Of a stretch of DNA of 64,000 nucleotides, positions 11,521-23,462 are shown piece after piece; position 1 is the first letter of the stretch, and the number at the start of each line of letters is the position of its first letter. Both the position numbers and the translations under genes were made by a program. The notes below the pieces were generated by a model that saw only the letters and a program-made list of their open reading frames with translations, made no database searches and was not told the DNA's origin. Source of the stretch: Symsagittifera roscoffensis (taxonomy: Eukaryota > Xenacoelomorpha > Acoela > Convolutidae); contig NC_087069.1 in the NCBI RefSeq assembly GCF_963678635.1, forward strand, positions 16,838,660-16,902,659, read 5' to 3'.

Positions 11521-12383
11521 TTAGATTATCACACACTTCAAATTTTTTTCACTATACTGGTCAAGGACTTTTGTTTTCTCCTCAGTGGAGCCACCCCTGT
11601 ATGCATGCACAACCGTTTCAATGGGGAAAGTTTCAGTTTTTACCGTAGCAATTATAATTGAACCCAAAATTAAGTTTACAAACTCCTCTGGTATAGGAAA
11701 AGGCGAAAAGTTTCTCACAGTTTTTGCTTATTCTTTCACTTTCGTCGATGTTGACTGTAGTTTGCAATCCTTGTCGGCTTCCGATGATTTCTCAATAAAC
11801 TCCATTTTTTCTACGATAATCTTCCTTTTGGTCGTACAAATCGGAGTAAATCTTGTATAAGGCTGCTTTTTGAAGTCCATTAATTTTTTTTTGGCTAAGA
11901 TTTTTGCTTGGCATGTTTAAAATGGATGCAAATGACTGGTAACTGGAAGAACAGTGTTTGATAATGACTTCAGATCCTGTATTTCTGCTTAATAATTTGA
12001 ATTGAGTGCTGAGATAACTTTCTATTTCCGCAAATTATTTTCGTCTTTCTGCTGAATAACATTCTTCTGCAAATATACGTTTCTTTTTCCTTCTCAAAAT
12101 TATTTTGTTCGCTCGTCTGATTCGATCGAGCAATGAATTCCTGTTTTTCTGCTGATAATTTTGTACTGCTAAAAATAACTTTTTTTCAGCAAAACTTTTT
12201 TCTTTTTTTGCTTAATAATTTTCCTGCAAAACAGTTTTCTTTTTCTGTTAAGCAGCTATAATTTTCTTTTTCTACTAAATTGTTTTTGAGTAACTGTCTT
12301 TTTCTTTTTCCAAGTTCGATTTTTTGATACAGATTTTCGAATGAAGCATGTATGGAGTTTTCTAAATTTAGGGTTTGATAATA
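11521..12383 (-). pseudogene. Decayed conserved ORF of the 3.1-kb repeat, copy 3
   Basis: Corresponds to the N-terminal two thirds of the 4797-6049 frame. The C-terminal third, including the region with YGETRVKP, was removed by the deletion at 11345-11390. Confidence 0.5.
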
Positions 12384-12546
12384 TTATTTACGGATGTTTT
12401 GTTTTTAATTCGAATAAATTTTCTAGTTGAGACTAATCTCTATCTGAACCACTATATTTTTGTTCTTAGAGAACTTTCTTTTTAGTGTTTGAAGGTCAGA
12501 AAGATCAAAGGCAAAAATGATGACAAAAAAGAGCAAAAAAACCGAC

Positions 12547-12658
12547 TGATTTCTAGACTGATTCTTGTTCTGTGTGATTTCCAGACTGATTCTTGTTCTG
12601 TGTGGTTTCTAGACTGATTCCTGTTCTGTATGATTTCTAGACTGATTCTTGTTCTGTG
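12547..12658 (+). repeat. 28-bp minisatellite, 4 copies (unit copy 3)
   Basis: Same block as at 6213 and 9428. Confidence 0.88.
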
Positions 12659-12969
12659 TCTTTAACCGTCTAAACCTAGCCAGTTAGTGTTCTGGTCTGT
12701 TCAGGGCTCAGTAAAAAGTTACCATTTTTAGGCCATCGATCAAGCGACTTTTTTGATCAGCTTTCGTTTGCAGGCAAAAATAACCACATAGACGGGTCTC
12801 CGATCCCCAAATGACGTGATTACTATTAAAAACACGGCTCGGATTCCATTTTTTACTGTGTTTTTAGTGACAGTTATATACTAAATTCATTGGAGATGGA
12901 TTGACTCGTTCCTTTTTCTAACTACTCATGCTCTAAAAAACTGTACAAAATCGGAGTCAATTATATTAT

Positions 12970-13278
12970 TCAGGGCATCACAGTAATTAAAAAAGTACGT
13001 TTAATAATCTGTAACAGTTTCTGATTGTCTATGGGCACCTGGGCTCCAATTTCGTGTTCCCCCGGGTATAACGTCGCTATCTTCCCAATTTCGTGGCACG
13101 GGAGGGTACGGATCCGCTCCGGATGTCGCACATGACCCTCCTTCCCTATGATTTCAATCAGAAGAGCGTCATATCGTGTCTTCTTACCACGATTAGAGTC
13201 TTCGTTATTCTCGTGTTTATCTGAACTGATTTTTGTCTCTCTCATTCGGCGTGTGTTCATCTTGTATTTTCCGGACAA
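12970..13278 (-). CDS. Hypothetical 102-aa protein of the repeat unit, copy 3
   Basis: Encodes the same 102 residues as the frame at 6606-6914. See that entry for description. Confidence 0.35.
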   Translation of the reverse strand: MSGKYKMNTRRMRETKISSDKHENNEDSNRGKKTRYDALLIEIIGKEGHVRHPERIRTLPCHEIGKIATLYPGEHEIGAQVPIDNQKLLQIIKRTFLITVMP

Positions 13279-13828
13279 AATGGCCTTTTTTGCATTACTG
13301 AGAAATATTTCAGTTCCAATCGAAAATTTGAAAATACAAAAATCTAGAATATTCTTACCCTCTTTTTCGTAATGATTTCACTGTTAACGTCTTTAACGTC
13401 TCATTTCGTTCTCGTCGTAGGGTTCAACTATGCCAATCCGGGGGAATGGCCCACACTCCCCGTACAGTCCCCTCAATGTTCGCATTGCACACATAACTCC
13501 GGGCTATCTTCAAGCCGTGATCCAGTGTTCTATAATCAACTTACAAATCGCATCAGAAATTAAATTTTGTCCACGTCATCTCAGCTCACCGCGTCTCATA
13601 AAGGGCATCGTACTACATTGCACTGCCCACTAACGATTTCCTAAAATATGCACCATGATGAGTGTCTTAGATAAAATTCCTTTTCTGGCTACCTATGTCA
13701 TTTCATCTTAAAATTTCTTTTCGCTCTTTTCGATTTAACAAGGTTTGGATGGTGGCAAGGTCACGCGCCCATTAAAATTAAATAAGTGTCACTCACAAAG
13801 GGTAATCGTTCAATTATGCTGTTGCCCT

Positions 13829-14490
13829 CAATATTAAAACTAAGAAACTCTGTGGCCAGGAGATGTGCCAGTCGGTCATATTTGGAAGTTTGACCTTGAG
13901 CAATGCGATTGAACATGATTTTGGAGTCAAATGGAAATTTTCAAAAATTCGAATTGGACATGTCATGCTCAAGTTTCTCGCGACAACTGAAAATATCAGA
14001 AATAAAAATCAGAACGACCGAATTACAATCGCGGGAAAGTGGTCAATTTAAGCAGCGGGAAATTGCTATTCGCAATTTCCGACATCTAAATATAACGAGA
14101 GTAGAGCTGTCCTTCTTGCTATAGGAGACAAAGAACATCGAAATTCAGTTGGACCAGAGTGAACCTTCGGTGGAAAGGTGGACAACCGAAGTGTCCCAAT
14201 GGTCCAGAACCAAAACTCCATTCTCGAGATAAAACTTGTTCGATTAGAACTTATTGAATCAAACTTAATTCCCCAATTATTCTCAAGTTGCCTTACTAAT
14301 TTAGTTATCTCAATTCGCGAGTGTGCTGGTATGTAGGTACCCAATTTAATTTTCTTGAGTGTGTTTTATGATTGTTATGTTGAGATAAGGCGAGTTTTAG
14401 GTTGATCCATCTGAAATGGATCAAAGTTCAACTGTTTAATAAAAAGCAACTATACGGATTGTTCCGACCCTGTTTATAACGGCGTTCGTG
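13829..14490 (+). repeat. 3.1-kb repeat unit, partial copy interrupted by G1 fragment
   Basis: Starts with the usual unit sequence and stops at the tract preceding the LTR at 14518. It contains a minus-strand frame (14066-14344; equivalents at 10949-11227 and 20903-21181) starting MGTYIPAHSRIEITKLVRQL. The plus strand is also open there, so I do not call a gene. Confidence 0.85.
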
Positions 14491-14517
14491 TAATTTGGGT
14501 ATCTCGAGACATAAGTA

Positions 14518-14734
14518 TGGGGGCGTTCTTATTTTTTAGATTGGGGGGGGGGTATTTTGGTAGTGGCCTTTAAGCCCTAACGGGTTTTTAGTCTCATGTC
14601 ACAAGTGAACAGAATGGGCTCCGACCGTTTGGAGGTAGAAAACTACAAGAATAGTGTCCCTGACTCTTGAGCCAAAAGTTATAGGGCCTATTTTTCTGTA
14701 ACCTCAAATGTAACTTAAGTAGGCGACTGTTACA
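14518..14734 (+). repeat. G1 5' LTR (truncated element, copy A)
   Basis: 217 bp, begins TGGGGGCGTTC and ends GACTGTTACA, so it has the canonical TG...CA ends. It is near-identical to 21355-21575 and roughly 85-90% identical by eye to the 3' LTR at 38538-38750. It contains a 10-G run that is longer in the other copy. Confidence 0.8.
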
Positions 14735-15508
14735 TAGTGTTTTTATGGCGCTCCTGGGTGTTTTTACGACATCATGACTACGGATTCGAACCCACTTGAC
14801 ACATCTCCGGGCTACATGCCCATTATAGAGTACTGGTGGTACGGTTCAGCGGGAACCTGTAAACCTTCCGGTTTTACCGTGATAGCTTTTTAAGAAAACT
14901 CGAGAAAACTTCCTGGTACGCTCTCCGAACGAGGCTTAGCTAACCGAGTAAGGGAAGGGGGTAACTAGGGGGAAAACAAGCAAAAGGCAAAAACCGAAAC
15001 AAAAACCAAAAAAGAATAAAAAAAGGAACAAAAACCATAAAACAAAAATGACTGTGACTTTGACACCAGATTAGATGGATCAAACCTTTATATTAACTAA
15101 ATAGTATAGCCATACTGTTTTATAAGACAGATCACTTCGATCAATCCAGTAATCTTAATTAGGTGCCCGAGTGTGGGGCGTTGTTAAGGGTTTTCAGATA
15201 GCTTGCAACTTAGCTGGACAACTAGGAGACTTCACTGGAAGAGGTGACCAGCCGAATGGGAAAGTGTTTCACAAGGGTTTAGCTGAACCACTAGGAGACT
15301 TGACTGGAACAGGTGACCAGCCAAGTGGGAAAGCGGTGCTGGTGACAGGTGCAGTACACGTCAAGTAGACGTGTAAAATTGGATAAGCGGAATCCCCCTG
15401 TTTTGAGGAACGTTTTTACTCAAGCAGAGCCTGGAAATACGAAACAAAAACAAGTACCTGGACAACTACTTTAACCTGGCTAGGACGACGGAGGAAAAGC
15501 TTCAGCAG
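14735..15508 (+). other. G1 leader, copy A, with 69-bp tandem repeat
   Basis: Region between LTR and gag. A TGGCGCTCC sequence 11 nt after the LTR could be a primer-binding site, but I could not assign a tRNA. An A-rich tract lies at 14970-15050. Two copies of a 69-bp repeat start at 15211 and 15280. They fall in an open frame (15171-15368) as LGDFTGRGDQPNGK and LGDLTGTGDQPSGK. Confidence 0.6.
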
Positions 15509-16605
15509 ATGTCAGACAAGGTAGAGGCCACTGACAAACACCGAGATAAGAACATCAAAAAAGACATACAAGAAATGAAGCAACGGTATGACAACGTGAA
15601 CAGTAAGCTAGGGAGTCTAGAGACGAGGATGGTTACTATGAGCAGAGACCAGGCGGACAGTTCGTGTGCCCTACAGTCCAAACTGGATGCTATCTTGAGA
15701 AACTCTATAACACAAGACAATCTGGTAACAAATCGAACACAAGGCAACAGAGTCGATTTCGTGGAACCACAAACGAACGTGAGTCAACACCGTTACCGTT
15801 AACCCGGGAGGCAGCAAACACAGCATCGGGGGGGGGGGGCAAGACAATTATGAAAAGTGGAACCGCAAATACGACGAGTGCTCCAGGAGATTCCACGACG
15901 AACAATAACGTGGGACCGGATGCCATGACGTGGGCGGGCACCTGGGAGATGATAAACAGGACACTGAGGCCTTCGCCACGACGAACACCGACTCGAGTGA
16001 AAGAGGAGATGGCAAATCCAGGAAAACCTTCACGAAGCCGAAACAATTCAAAGATGATTCAGATGGGTGCATCGACACATGGGTGAAGTCATGAGACTAC
16101 ACCTGGAACAAGACAACTTGAATGACGAGAACAGGCCTGCACGGCGATATTGAGCAACCTAGAAGGCACAGCGTTAAAATGTGTAGTTGCGAAGAAAGAG
16201 GAGGAACGCGACACTGCGGACAAGATCTTCGAGATATTGTTGAATCGTTTCGGGTCAGGCATGAAGGGTCACCAAGCGATGAGATTTGAAAAGAGAAGAC
16301 AAAGGGACGATGAATCGTTTGATCGGTTCCTGGATGATCTTGAGAGCTTGAGAAGAAAGAGTGATCCTGAAGAGTCAACGAAAAGAAGGAACTTCAGCAT
16401 CGCCTCGAAGTTCATCGATGGGGTAAAAAGTGACGACTTGAGAACAATGCTGGCAACGTATTATACATTGTCGAAAAATAAGGCACCTACTCCAGAAGAG
16501 ATGAGACAAAAATCAAGGGAGTACATGCTGATGAAACCGAAGAAGTATTCGTACTCAGAGAACAGGAACATGCAAGGGGGGAGTCAACCCGAAAGGTCGT
16601 CATGA
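15509..16605 (+). pseudogene. gag: G1 gag (matrix/capsid), copy A
   Basis: The first frame (15509-15802) is a charged coiled-coil start (MSDKVEATDKHRDK). After frameshifts it continues to a Ty3-type capsid: CIDTWV near 16070, LSNLEGTALKCV at 16150, then ILLNRFGSGMKGHQAM and ESFDRFLDDLESLRRKS, and stop at 16605. Gag forms the cytoplasmic particle that packages element RNA. The same breaks occur in the duplicate at 22350-23444, so they predate the duplication or reflect shared sequence errors. Confidence 0.8.
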
Positions 16606-16623
16606 TACAAGCCTAGAGATGAC

Positions 16624-16989
16624 ATGGACAAACGAAGATCATGTGTAAATTGCGAGTCAGCGGATCATCACGTGGCAGATTGCACGACGTACAAGCAGGG
16701 CATGAAGAGTCTGGGGTATGCACCGGATGAGGAAGATATGAGCCAGAGGGAAGAACACGAGTTCTATAGTGACTCGATCATCAAGATAGGTGCGAGGTGC
16801 TTCTTCTGCAACCAAGAGGGGCACTTCAGGATGGACTGTCCATTGTTTTGGGAACCAGTCAAGAACCAAAGTCATCCAAAACACGAGTTGGCGTTGGCGG
16901 CGGTGCAGAACCAGAGAAACAGACAAACTGAGTATGAAACAAAAAATTCGGAGGCACCGAGTGCGGAACTCTATCAACGAAGACTGTGA
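16624..16989 (+). CDS. gag: G1 nucleocapsid with two zinc knuckles, copy A
   Basis: 121 codons. Two CX2CX4HX4C knuckles begin CVNCESADHHVADC and CFFCNQEGHFRMDC, about 52 residues apart. These bind element RNA during packaging. The frame overlaps the protease frame by 4 nt at its stop (16986-16989), a context that could allow reinitiation or frameshifting. Confidence 0.88.
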   Translation: MDKRRSCVNCESADHHVADCTTYKQGMKSLGYAPDEEDMSQREEHEFYSDSIIKIGARCFFCNQEGHFRMDCPLFWEPVKNQSHPKHELALAAVQNQRNRQTEYETKNSEAPSAELYQRRL

Positions 16990-17846
16990 AAGCGGTAACG
17001 CAAGTCGGCAGTGTCTTGGAGGCCAAGGCCAAGAATTCTCTAGAGATTAATTATGAGAGAGCAACTGCAGAGGCAATCAACAAGGTGAAACAAGACCTAG
17101 CCACGAAGGAAATCGAGCAACGATTGAAACAGGAGATTGAAAAGCAGATTTTGAACGAGACTTTAAGTAGGGCGGTGCCAATGCCAGAAGCCGAAATGGG
17201 AGCGACAAGGAGTGGGAATTGCAACACTCTGAAAAAATTCACGGGCAAGCCATTCGGCATAACGAAGATTGGAGCCAGGATAATGTCAATAATCACTGTG
17301 GGTGGCCACGAAGTAACGAGGAACCTGAGCGAACCCAGCGATCAGAAAATAATGCACATTGATGTGTACACAGATTACTTAAGTGCAATAAGTCCTTGGA
17401 CAACTTCTAGAGCCGTGAGGTCACTACTCACAAGAGGTGGCAGCAAGTCAGTCCGCGTCGAGAACAGATACACGGAGGCTTACGGTCCGCATGAGGTGAT
17501 GTTGAGCATAGACGGGATAAACATCTACACGAAAACCATGATAACATGTGACGAAGACCTAGCCGGACAGATCTACGTGGGCAAAGAGGAACTGGAAGTG
17601 AGATCGATTGGTCACTGCGCCATGTTGGAAGAAGATGCAATGCACATTGGGACGGAGGCAGACGTATCAGCACCCGTGCTTGACATAAGCGGCAAGAAGA
17701 CTCCGTTACGAGGTTTACTTGATACGGGAGCAGTCTTGAGTGTTATACCAATCGAAACATGGGAGCGAATGGGTTTCAACAAAGATGATTTGATAGACTC
17801 AAGAATACGCCTGTCAGCTGCTAACAAAAGGGCGCTGCGGGTAATA
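16986..17846 (+). pseudogene. pol: G1 protease region, copy A, truncated
   Basis: Identical to the start of 23825-24991, including the aspartic protease signature LLDTGAVLSV (DTGA at 17721-17732). It is cut after about 287 codons by the duplication junction. The frame then runs a few codons into repeat-unit sequence and stops at 17882, so it lacks the distal protease and all of RT. Confidence 0.85.
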
Positions 17847-18357
17847 GACAAAGAACATCGAAATTCAGTTGGACCAGAGTGAACCTTCGGTGGAAAGGTG
17901 GACAACCGAAGTGTCCCAATGGTCCAGAACCAAAACTCCATTCTCGAGATAAAACTTGTTCGATTAGAACTTATTGAATCAAACTTAATTCCCCAATTAT
18001 TCTCAAGTTGCCTTACTAATTTAGTTATCTCAATTCGCGAGTGTGCTGGTATGTAAGTACCCAATTTAATTTTCTTGAGTGTGTTTTATGATTGTTATGT
18101 TGAGATAAGGCGAGTTTTAGGTTGATCCATCTGAAATGGATCAAAGTTCCACTGTTTAATAAAAAGCAACTATACGGATTGTTCCGACCCTGTTTATAAC
18201 GTAATTTGGGTATCTCGAGACATATTGGCGGTATTTAGCAAATAACAATCGAATCTGGAAAAAAAATTGCAGTTATTAAAGCGAAAAATTCTTCATATTT
18301 GGCGCTAAATTCATCAACCGTTGAGTAATTTTTTTTCAAGATCGAGCTTGCCCCATC

Positions 18358-19220
18358 TTAGATTATCACACACTTCAAATTTTTTTCACTATACTGGTCA
18401 AGGACTTTTGTTTTCTCCTCAGTGGAGCCACCCCTGTATGCATGCACAACCGTTTCAATGGGGAAAGTTTCAGTTTTTACCGTAGCAATTATAATTGAAC
18501 CCAAAATTAAGTTTACAAACTCCTCTGGTATAGGAAAAGGCGAAAAGTTTCTCACAGTTTTTGCTTATTCTTTCACTTTCGTCGATGTTGACTGTAGTTT
18601 GCAATCCTTGTCGGCTTCCGATGATTTCTCAATAAACTCCATTTTTTCTACGATAATCTTCCTTTTGGTCGTACAAATCGGAGTAAATCTTGTATAAGGC
18701 TGCTTTTTGAAGTCCATTAATTTTTTTTTGGCTAAGATTTTTGCTTGGCATGTTTAAAATGGATGCAAATGACTGGTAACTGGAAGAACAGTGTTTGATA
18801 ATGACTTCAGATCCTGTATTTCTGCTTAATAATTTGAATTGAGTGCTGAGATAACTTTCTATTTCCGCAAATTATTTTCGTCTTTCTGCTGAATAACATT
18901 CTTCTGCAAATATACGTTTCTTTTTCCTTCTCAAAATTATTTTGTTCGCTCGTCTGATTCGATCGAGCAATGAATTCCTGTTTTTCTGCTGATAATTTTG
19001 TACTGCTAAAAATAACTTTTTTTCAGCAAAACTTTTTTCTTTTTTTGCTTAATAATTTTCCTGCAAAACAGTTTTCTTTTTCTGTTAAGCAGCTATAATT
19101 TTCTTTTTCTACTAAATTGTTTTTGAGTAACTGTCTTTTTCTTTTTCCAAGTTCGATTTTTTGATACAGATTTTCGAATGAAGCATGTATGGAGTTTTCT
19201 AAATTTAGGGTTTGATAATA
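18358..19220 (-). pseudogene. Decayed conserved ORF of the 3.1-kb repeat, duplicate of copy 3
   Basis: Same as 11521-12383, with the same C-terminal deletion. Confidence 0.5.
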
Positions 19221-19383
19221 TTATTTACGGATGTTTTGTTTTTAATTCGAATAAATTTTCTAGTTGAGACTAATCTCTATCTGAACCACTATATTTTTGT
19301 TCTTAGAGAACTTTCTTTTTAGTGTTTGAAGGTCAGAAAGATCAAAGGCAAAAATGATGACAAAAAAGAGCAAAAAAACCGAC

Positions 19384-19495
19384 TGATTTCTAGACTGATT
19401 CTTGTTCTGTGTGATTTCCAGACTGATTCTTGTTCTGTGTGGTTTCTAGACTGATTCCTGTTCTGTATGATTTCTAGACTGATTCTTGTTCTGTG
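19384..19495 (+). repeat. 28-bp minisatellite, 4 copies (duplicate)
   Basis: Same block as at 12547-12658. Confidence 0.88.
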
Positions 19496-19806
19496 TCTTT
19501 AACCGTCTAAACCTAGCCAGTTAGTGTTCTGGTCTGTTCAGGGCTCAGTAAAAAGTTACCATTTTTAGGCCATCGATCAAGCGACTTTTTTGATCAGCTT
19601 TCGTTTGCAGGCAAAAATAACCACATAGACGGGTCTCCGATCCCCAAATGACGTGATTACTATTAAAAACACGGCTCGGATTCCATTTTTTACTGTGTTT
19701 TTAGTGACAGTTATATACTAAATTCATTGGAGATGGATTGACTCGTTCCTTTTTCTAACTACTCATGCTCTAAAAAACTGTACAAAATCGGAGTCAATTA
19801 TATTAT

Positions 19807-20115
19807 TCAGGGCATCACAGTAATTAAAAAAGTACGTTTAATAATCTGTAACAGTTTCTGATTGTCTATGGGCACCTGGGCTCCAATTTCGTGTTCCCCC
19901 GGGTATAACGTCGCTATCTTCCCAATTTCGTGGCACGGGAGGGTACGGATCCGCTCCGGATGTCGCACATGACCCTCCTTCCCTATGATTTCAATCAGAA
20001 GAGCGTCATATCGTGTCTTCTTACCACGATTAGAGTCTTCGTTATTCTCGTGTTTATCTGAACTGATTTTTGTCTCTCTCATTCGGCGTGTGTTCATCTT
20101 GTATTTTCCGGACAA
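19807..20115 (-). CDS. Hypothetical 102-aa protein of the repeat unit, duplicate
   Basis: Same product as 6606-6914 and 12970-13278. Confidence 0.35.
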   Translation of the reverse strand: MSGKYKMNTRRMRETKISSDKHENNEDSNRGKKTRYDALLIEIIGKEGHVRHPERIRTLPCHEIGKIATLYPGEHEIGAQVPIDNQKLLQIIKRTFLITVMP

Positions 20116-20665
20116 AATGGCCTTTTTTGCATTACTGAGAAATATTTCAGTTCCAATCGAAAATTTGAAAATACAAAAATCTAGAATATTCTTACCCTCT
20201 TTTTCGTAATGATTTCACTGTTAACGTCTTTAACGTCTCATTTCGTTCTCGTCGTAGGGTTCAACTATGCCAATCCGGGGGAATGGCCCACACTCCCCGT
20301 ACAGTCCCCTCAATGTTCGCATTGCACACATAACTCCGGGCTATCTTCAAGCCGTGATCCAGTGTTCTATAATCAACTTACAAATCGCATCAGAAATTAA
20401 ATTTTGTCCACGTCATCTCAGCTCACCGCGTCTCATAAAGGGCATCGTACTACATTGCACTGCCCACTAACGATTTCCTAAAATATGCACCATGATGAGT
20501 GTCTTAGATAAAATTCCTTTTCTGGCTACCTATGTCATTTCATCTTAAAATTTCTTTTCGCTCTTTTCGATTTAACAAGGTTTGGATGGTGGCAAGGTCA
20601 CGCGCCCATTAAAATTAAATAAGTGTCACTCACAAAGGGTAATCGTTCAATTATGCTGTTGCCCT

Positions 20666-21330
20666 CAATATTAAAACTAAGAAACTCTGTGGCCAGGAGA
20701 TGTGCCAGTCGGTCATATTTGGAAGTTTGACCTTGAGCAATGCGATTGAACATGATTTTGGAGTCAAATGGAAATTTTCAAAAATTCGAATTGGACATGT
20801 CATGCTCAAGTTTCTCGCGACAACTGAAAATATCAGAAATAAAAATCAGAACGACCGAATTACAATCGCGGGAAAGTGGTCAATTTAAGCAGCGGGAAAT
20901 TGCTATTCGCAATTTCCGACATCTAAATATAACGAGAGTAGAGCTGTCCTTCTTGCTATAGGAGACAAAGAACATCGAAATTCAGTTGGACCAGAGTGAA
21001 CCTTCGGTGGAAAGGTGGACAACCGAAGTGTCCCAATGGTCCAGAACCAAAACTCCATTCTCGAGATAAAACTTGTTCGATTAGAACTTATTGAATCAAA
21101 CTTAATTCCCCAATTATTCTCAAGTTGCCTTACTAATTTAGTTATCTCAATTCGCGAGTGTGCTGGTATGTAGGTACCCAATTTAATTTTCTTGAGTGTG
21201 TTTTATGATTGTTATGTTGAGATAAGGCGAGTTTTAGGTTGATCCATCTGAAATGGATCAAAGTTCAACTGTTTAATAAAAAGCAACTATACGGATTGTT
21301 CCGACCCTGTTTATAACGGCGTTCGTGTAA
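20666..21330 (+). repeat. 3.1-kb repeat unit, partial, left flank of G1
   Basis: Duplicate of 13829-14490. It ends at the scar tract directly before the G1 5' LTR. Confidence 0.85.
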
Positions 21331-21354
21331 TTTGGGTATCTCGAGACATAAGTA

Positions 21355-21575
21355 TGGGGGCGTTCTTATTTTTTAGATTGGGGGGGGGGGGGGTATTTTG
21401 GTAGTGGCCTTTAAGCCCTAACGGGTTTTTAGTCTCATGTCACAAGTGAACAGAATGGGCTCCGACCGTTTGGAGGTAGAAAACTACAAGAATAGTGTCC
21501 CTGACTCTTGAGCCAAAAGTTATAGGGCCTATTTTTCTGTAACCTCAAATGTAACTTAAGTAGGCGACTGTTACA
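21355..21575 (+). repeat. G1 5' LTR
   Basis: 221 bp, TG...CA ends, with a 13-G run near 21380. Paired with 38538-38750. Confidence 0.85.
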
Positions 21576-22051
21576 TAGTGTTTTTATGGCGCTCCTGGGT
21601 GTTTTTACGACATCATGACTACGGATTCGAACCCACTTGACACATCTCCGGGCTACATGCCCATTATAGAGTACTGGTGGTACGGTTCAGCGGGAACCTG
21701 TAAACCTTCCGGTTTTACCGTGATAGCTTTTTAAGAAAACTCGAGAAAACTTCCTGGTACGCTCTCCGAACGAGGCTTAGCTAACCGAGTAAGGGAAGGG
21801 GGTAACTAGGGGGAAAACAAGCAAAAGGCAAAAACCGAAACAAAAACCAAAAAAGAATAAAAAAAGGAACAAAAACCATAAAACAAAAATGACTGTGACT
21901 TTGACACCAGATTAGATGGATCAAACCTTTATATTAACTAAATAGTATAGCCATACTGTTTTATAAGACAGATCACTTCGATCAATCCAGTAATCTTAAT
22001 TAGGTGCCCGAGTGTGGGGCGTTGTTAAGGGTTTTCAGATAGCTTGCAACT

Positions 22052-22189
22052 TAGCTGGACAACTAGGAGACTTCACTGGAAGAGGTGACCAGCCGAATGG
22101 GAAAGTGTTTCACAAGGGTTTAGCTGAACCACTAGGAGACTTGACTGGAACAGGTGACCAGCCAAGTGGGAAAGCGGTGCTGGTGACAG
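22052..22189 (+). repeat. 69-bp tandem repeat in G1 leader
   Basis: Two copies starting at 22052 and 22121, within an open frame at 22012-22209. Function unknown. It could be part of a leader peptide or an RNA packaging signal. Confidence 0.7.
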
Positions 22190-22349
22190 GTGCAGTACAC
22201 GTCAAGTAGACGTGTAAAATTGGATAAGCGGAATCCCCCTGTTTTGAGGAACGTTTTTACTCAAGCAGAGCCTGGAAATACGAAACAAAAACAAGTACCT
22301 GGACAACTACTTTAACCTGGCTAGGACGACGGAGGAAAAGCTTCAGCAG

Positions 22350-23444
22350 ATGTCAGACAAGGTAGAGGCCACTGACAAACACCGAGATAAGAACATCAAA
22401 AAAGACATACAAGAAATGAAGCAACGGTATGACAACGTGAACAGTAAGCTAGGGAGTCTAGAGACGAGGATGGTTACTATGAGCAGAGACCAGGCGGACA
22501 GTTCGTGTGCCCTACAGTCCAAACTGGATGCTATCTTGAGAAACTCTATAACACAAGACAATCTGGTAACAAATCGAACACAAGGCAACAGAGTCGATTT
22601 CGTGGAACCACAAACGAACGTGAGTCAACACCGTTACCGTTAACCCGGGAGGCAGCAAACACAGCATCGGGGGGGGGGCAAGACAATTATGAAAAGTGGA
22701 ACCGCAAATACGACGAGTGCTCCAGGAGATTCCACGACGAACAATAACGTGGGACCGGATGCCATGACGTGGGCGGGCACCTGGGAGATGATAAACAGGA
22801 CACTGAGGCCTTCGCCACGACGAACACCGACTCGAGTGAAAGAGGAGATGGCAAATCCAGGAAAACCTTCACGAAGCCGAAACAATTCAAAGATGATTCA
22901 GATGGGTGCATCGACACATGGGTGAAGTCATGAGACTACACCTGGAACAAGACAACTTGAATGACGAGAACAGGCCTGCACGGCGATATTGAGCAACCTA
23001 GAAGGCACAGCGTTAAAATGTGTAGTTGCGAAGAAAGAGGAGGAACGCGACACTGCGGACAAGATCTTCGAGATATTGTTGAATCGTTTCGGGTCAGGCA
23101 TGAAGGGTCACCAAGCGATGAGATTTGAAAAGAGAAGACAAAGGGACGATGAATCGTTTGATCGGTTCCTGGATGATCTTGAGAGCTTGAGAAGAAAGAG
23201 CGATCCTGAAGAGTCAACGAAAAGAAGGAACTTCAGCATCGCCTCGAAGTTCATCGATGGGGTAAAAAGTGACGACTTGAGAACAATGCTGGCAACGTAT
23301 TATACATTGTCGAAAAATAAGGCACCTACTCCAGAAGAGATGAGACAAAAATCAAGGGAGTACATGCTGATGAAACCGAAGAAGTATTCGTACTCAGAGA
23401 ACAGGAACATGCAAGGGGGGAGTCAACCCGAAAGGTCGTCATGA
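22350..23444 (+). pseudogene. gag: G1 gag (matrix/capsid)
   Basis: Copy of 15509-16605. Coiled-coil start (22350-22643), then a broken low-complexity stretch containing a G-run (about 22669), then the capsid-like frame 22989-23444 with SNLEGTALKCV, EILLNRFGSG and SFDRFLDDLESLRRK. These are typical of Ty3 capsid C-terminal domains. At least two frameshifts lie between 22643 and 22989. Confidence 0.82.
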
Positions 23445-23462
23445 TACAAGCCTAGAGATGAC

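Larger units (their letters stand above)
10712..13828 (+). repeat. 3.1-kb repeat unit, copy 3, with internal deletion
   Basis: Same landmarks (10748, 12547, 12972). It lacks about 170 bp present in copies 1 and 2 (8102-8270 equivalent). In its place is a 40-bp tract, also found immediately upstream of the G1 5' LTR. Confidence 0.9.
11010..17846 (+). repeat. 6.8-kb tandem duplication, copy I
   Basis: Comprises most of repeat unit 3, the partial unit and the 5' part of a G1 element up to the protease. It is repeated immediately downstream with almost no differences: one substitution noticed (16362 versus 23201) plus G-run length changes. The junction at 17846/17847 joins the protease frame (GGGTAATA) to repeat-unit sequence (GACAAAGAAC) with about 2 bp of microhomology. 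Confidence 0.9.
17847..20665 (+). repeat. 3.1-kb repeat unit inside duplication copy II
   Basis: Duplicate of the copy-3 unit, lacking its first 300 bp because of the junction. It contains the same scar (18184-18224), minisatellite (19384-19495) and minus-strand frames. Confidence 0.9.

Noticed and set aside
14775..14835. Sequence GGATTCGAACCC resembling the T-arm of a tRNA on the minus strand in the G1 leader
   Set aside because: The T-stem pairs only two of five bases and no anticodon or D arm could be drawn.
15705..16046. Minus-strand frame antisense to G1 gag
   Set aside because: Shadow of the gag coding strand. The sense strand contains recognisable capsid and knuckle motifs.
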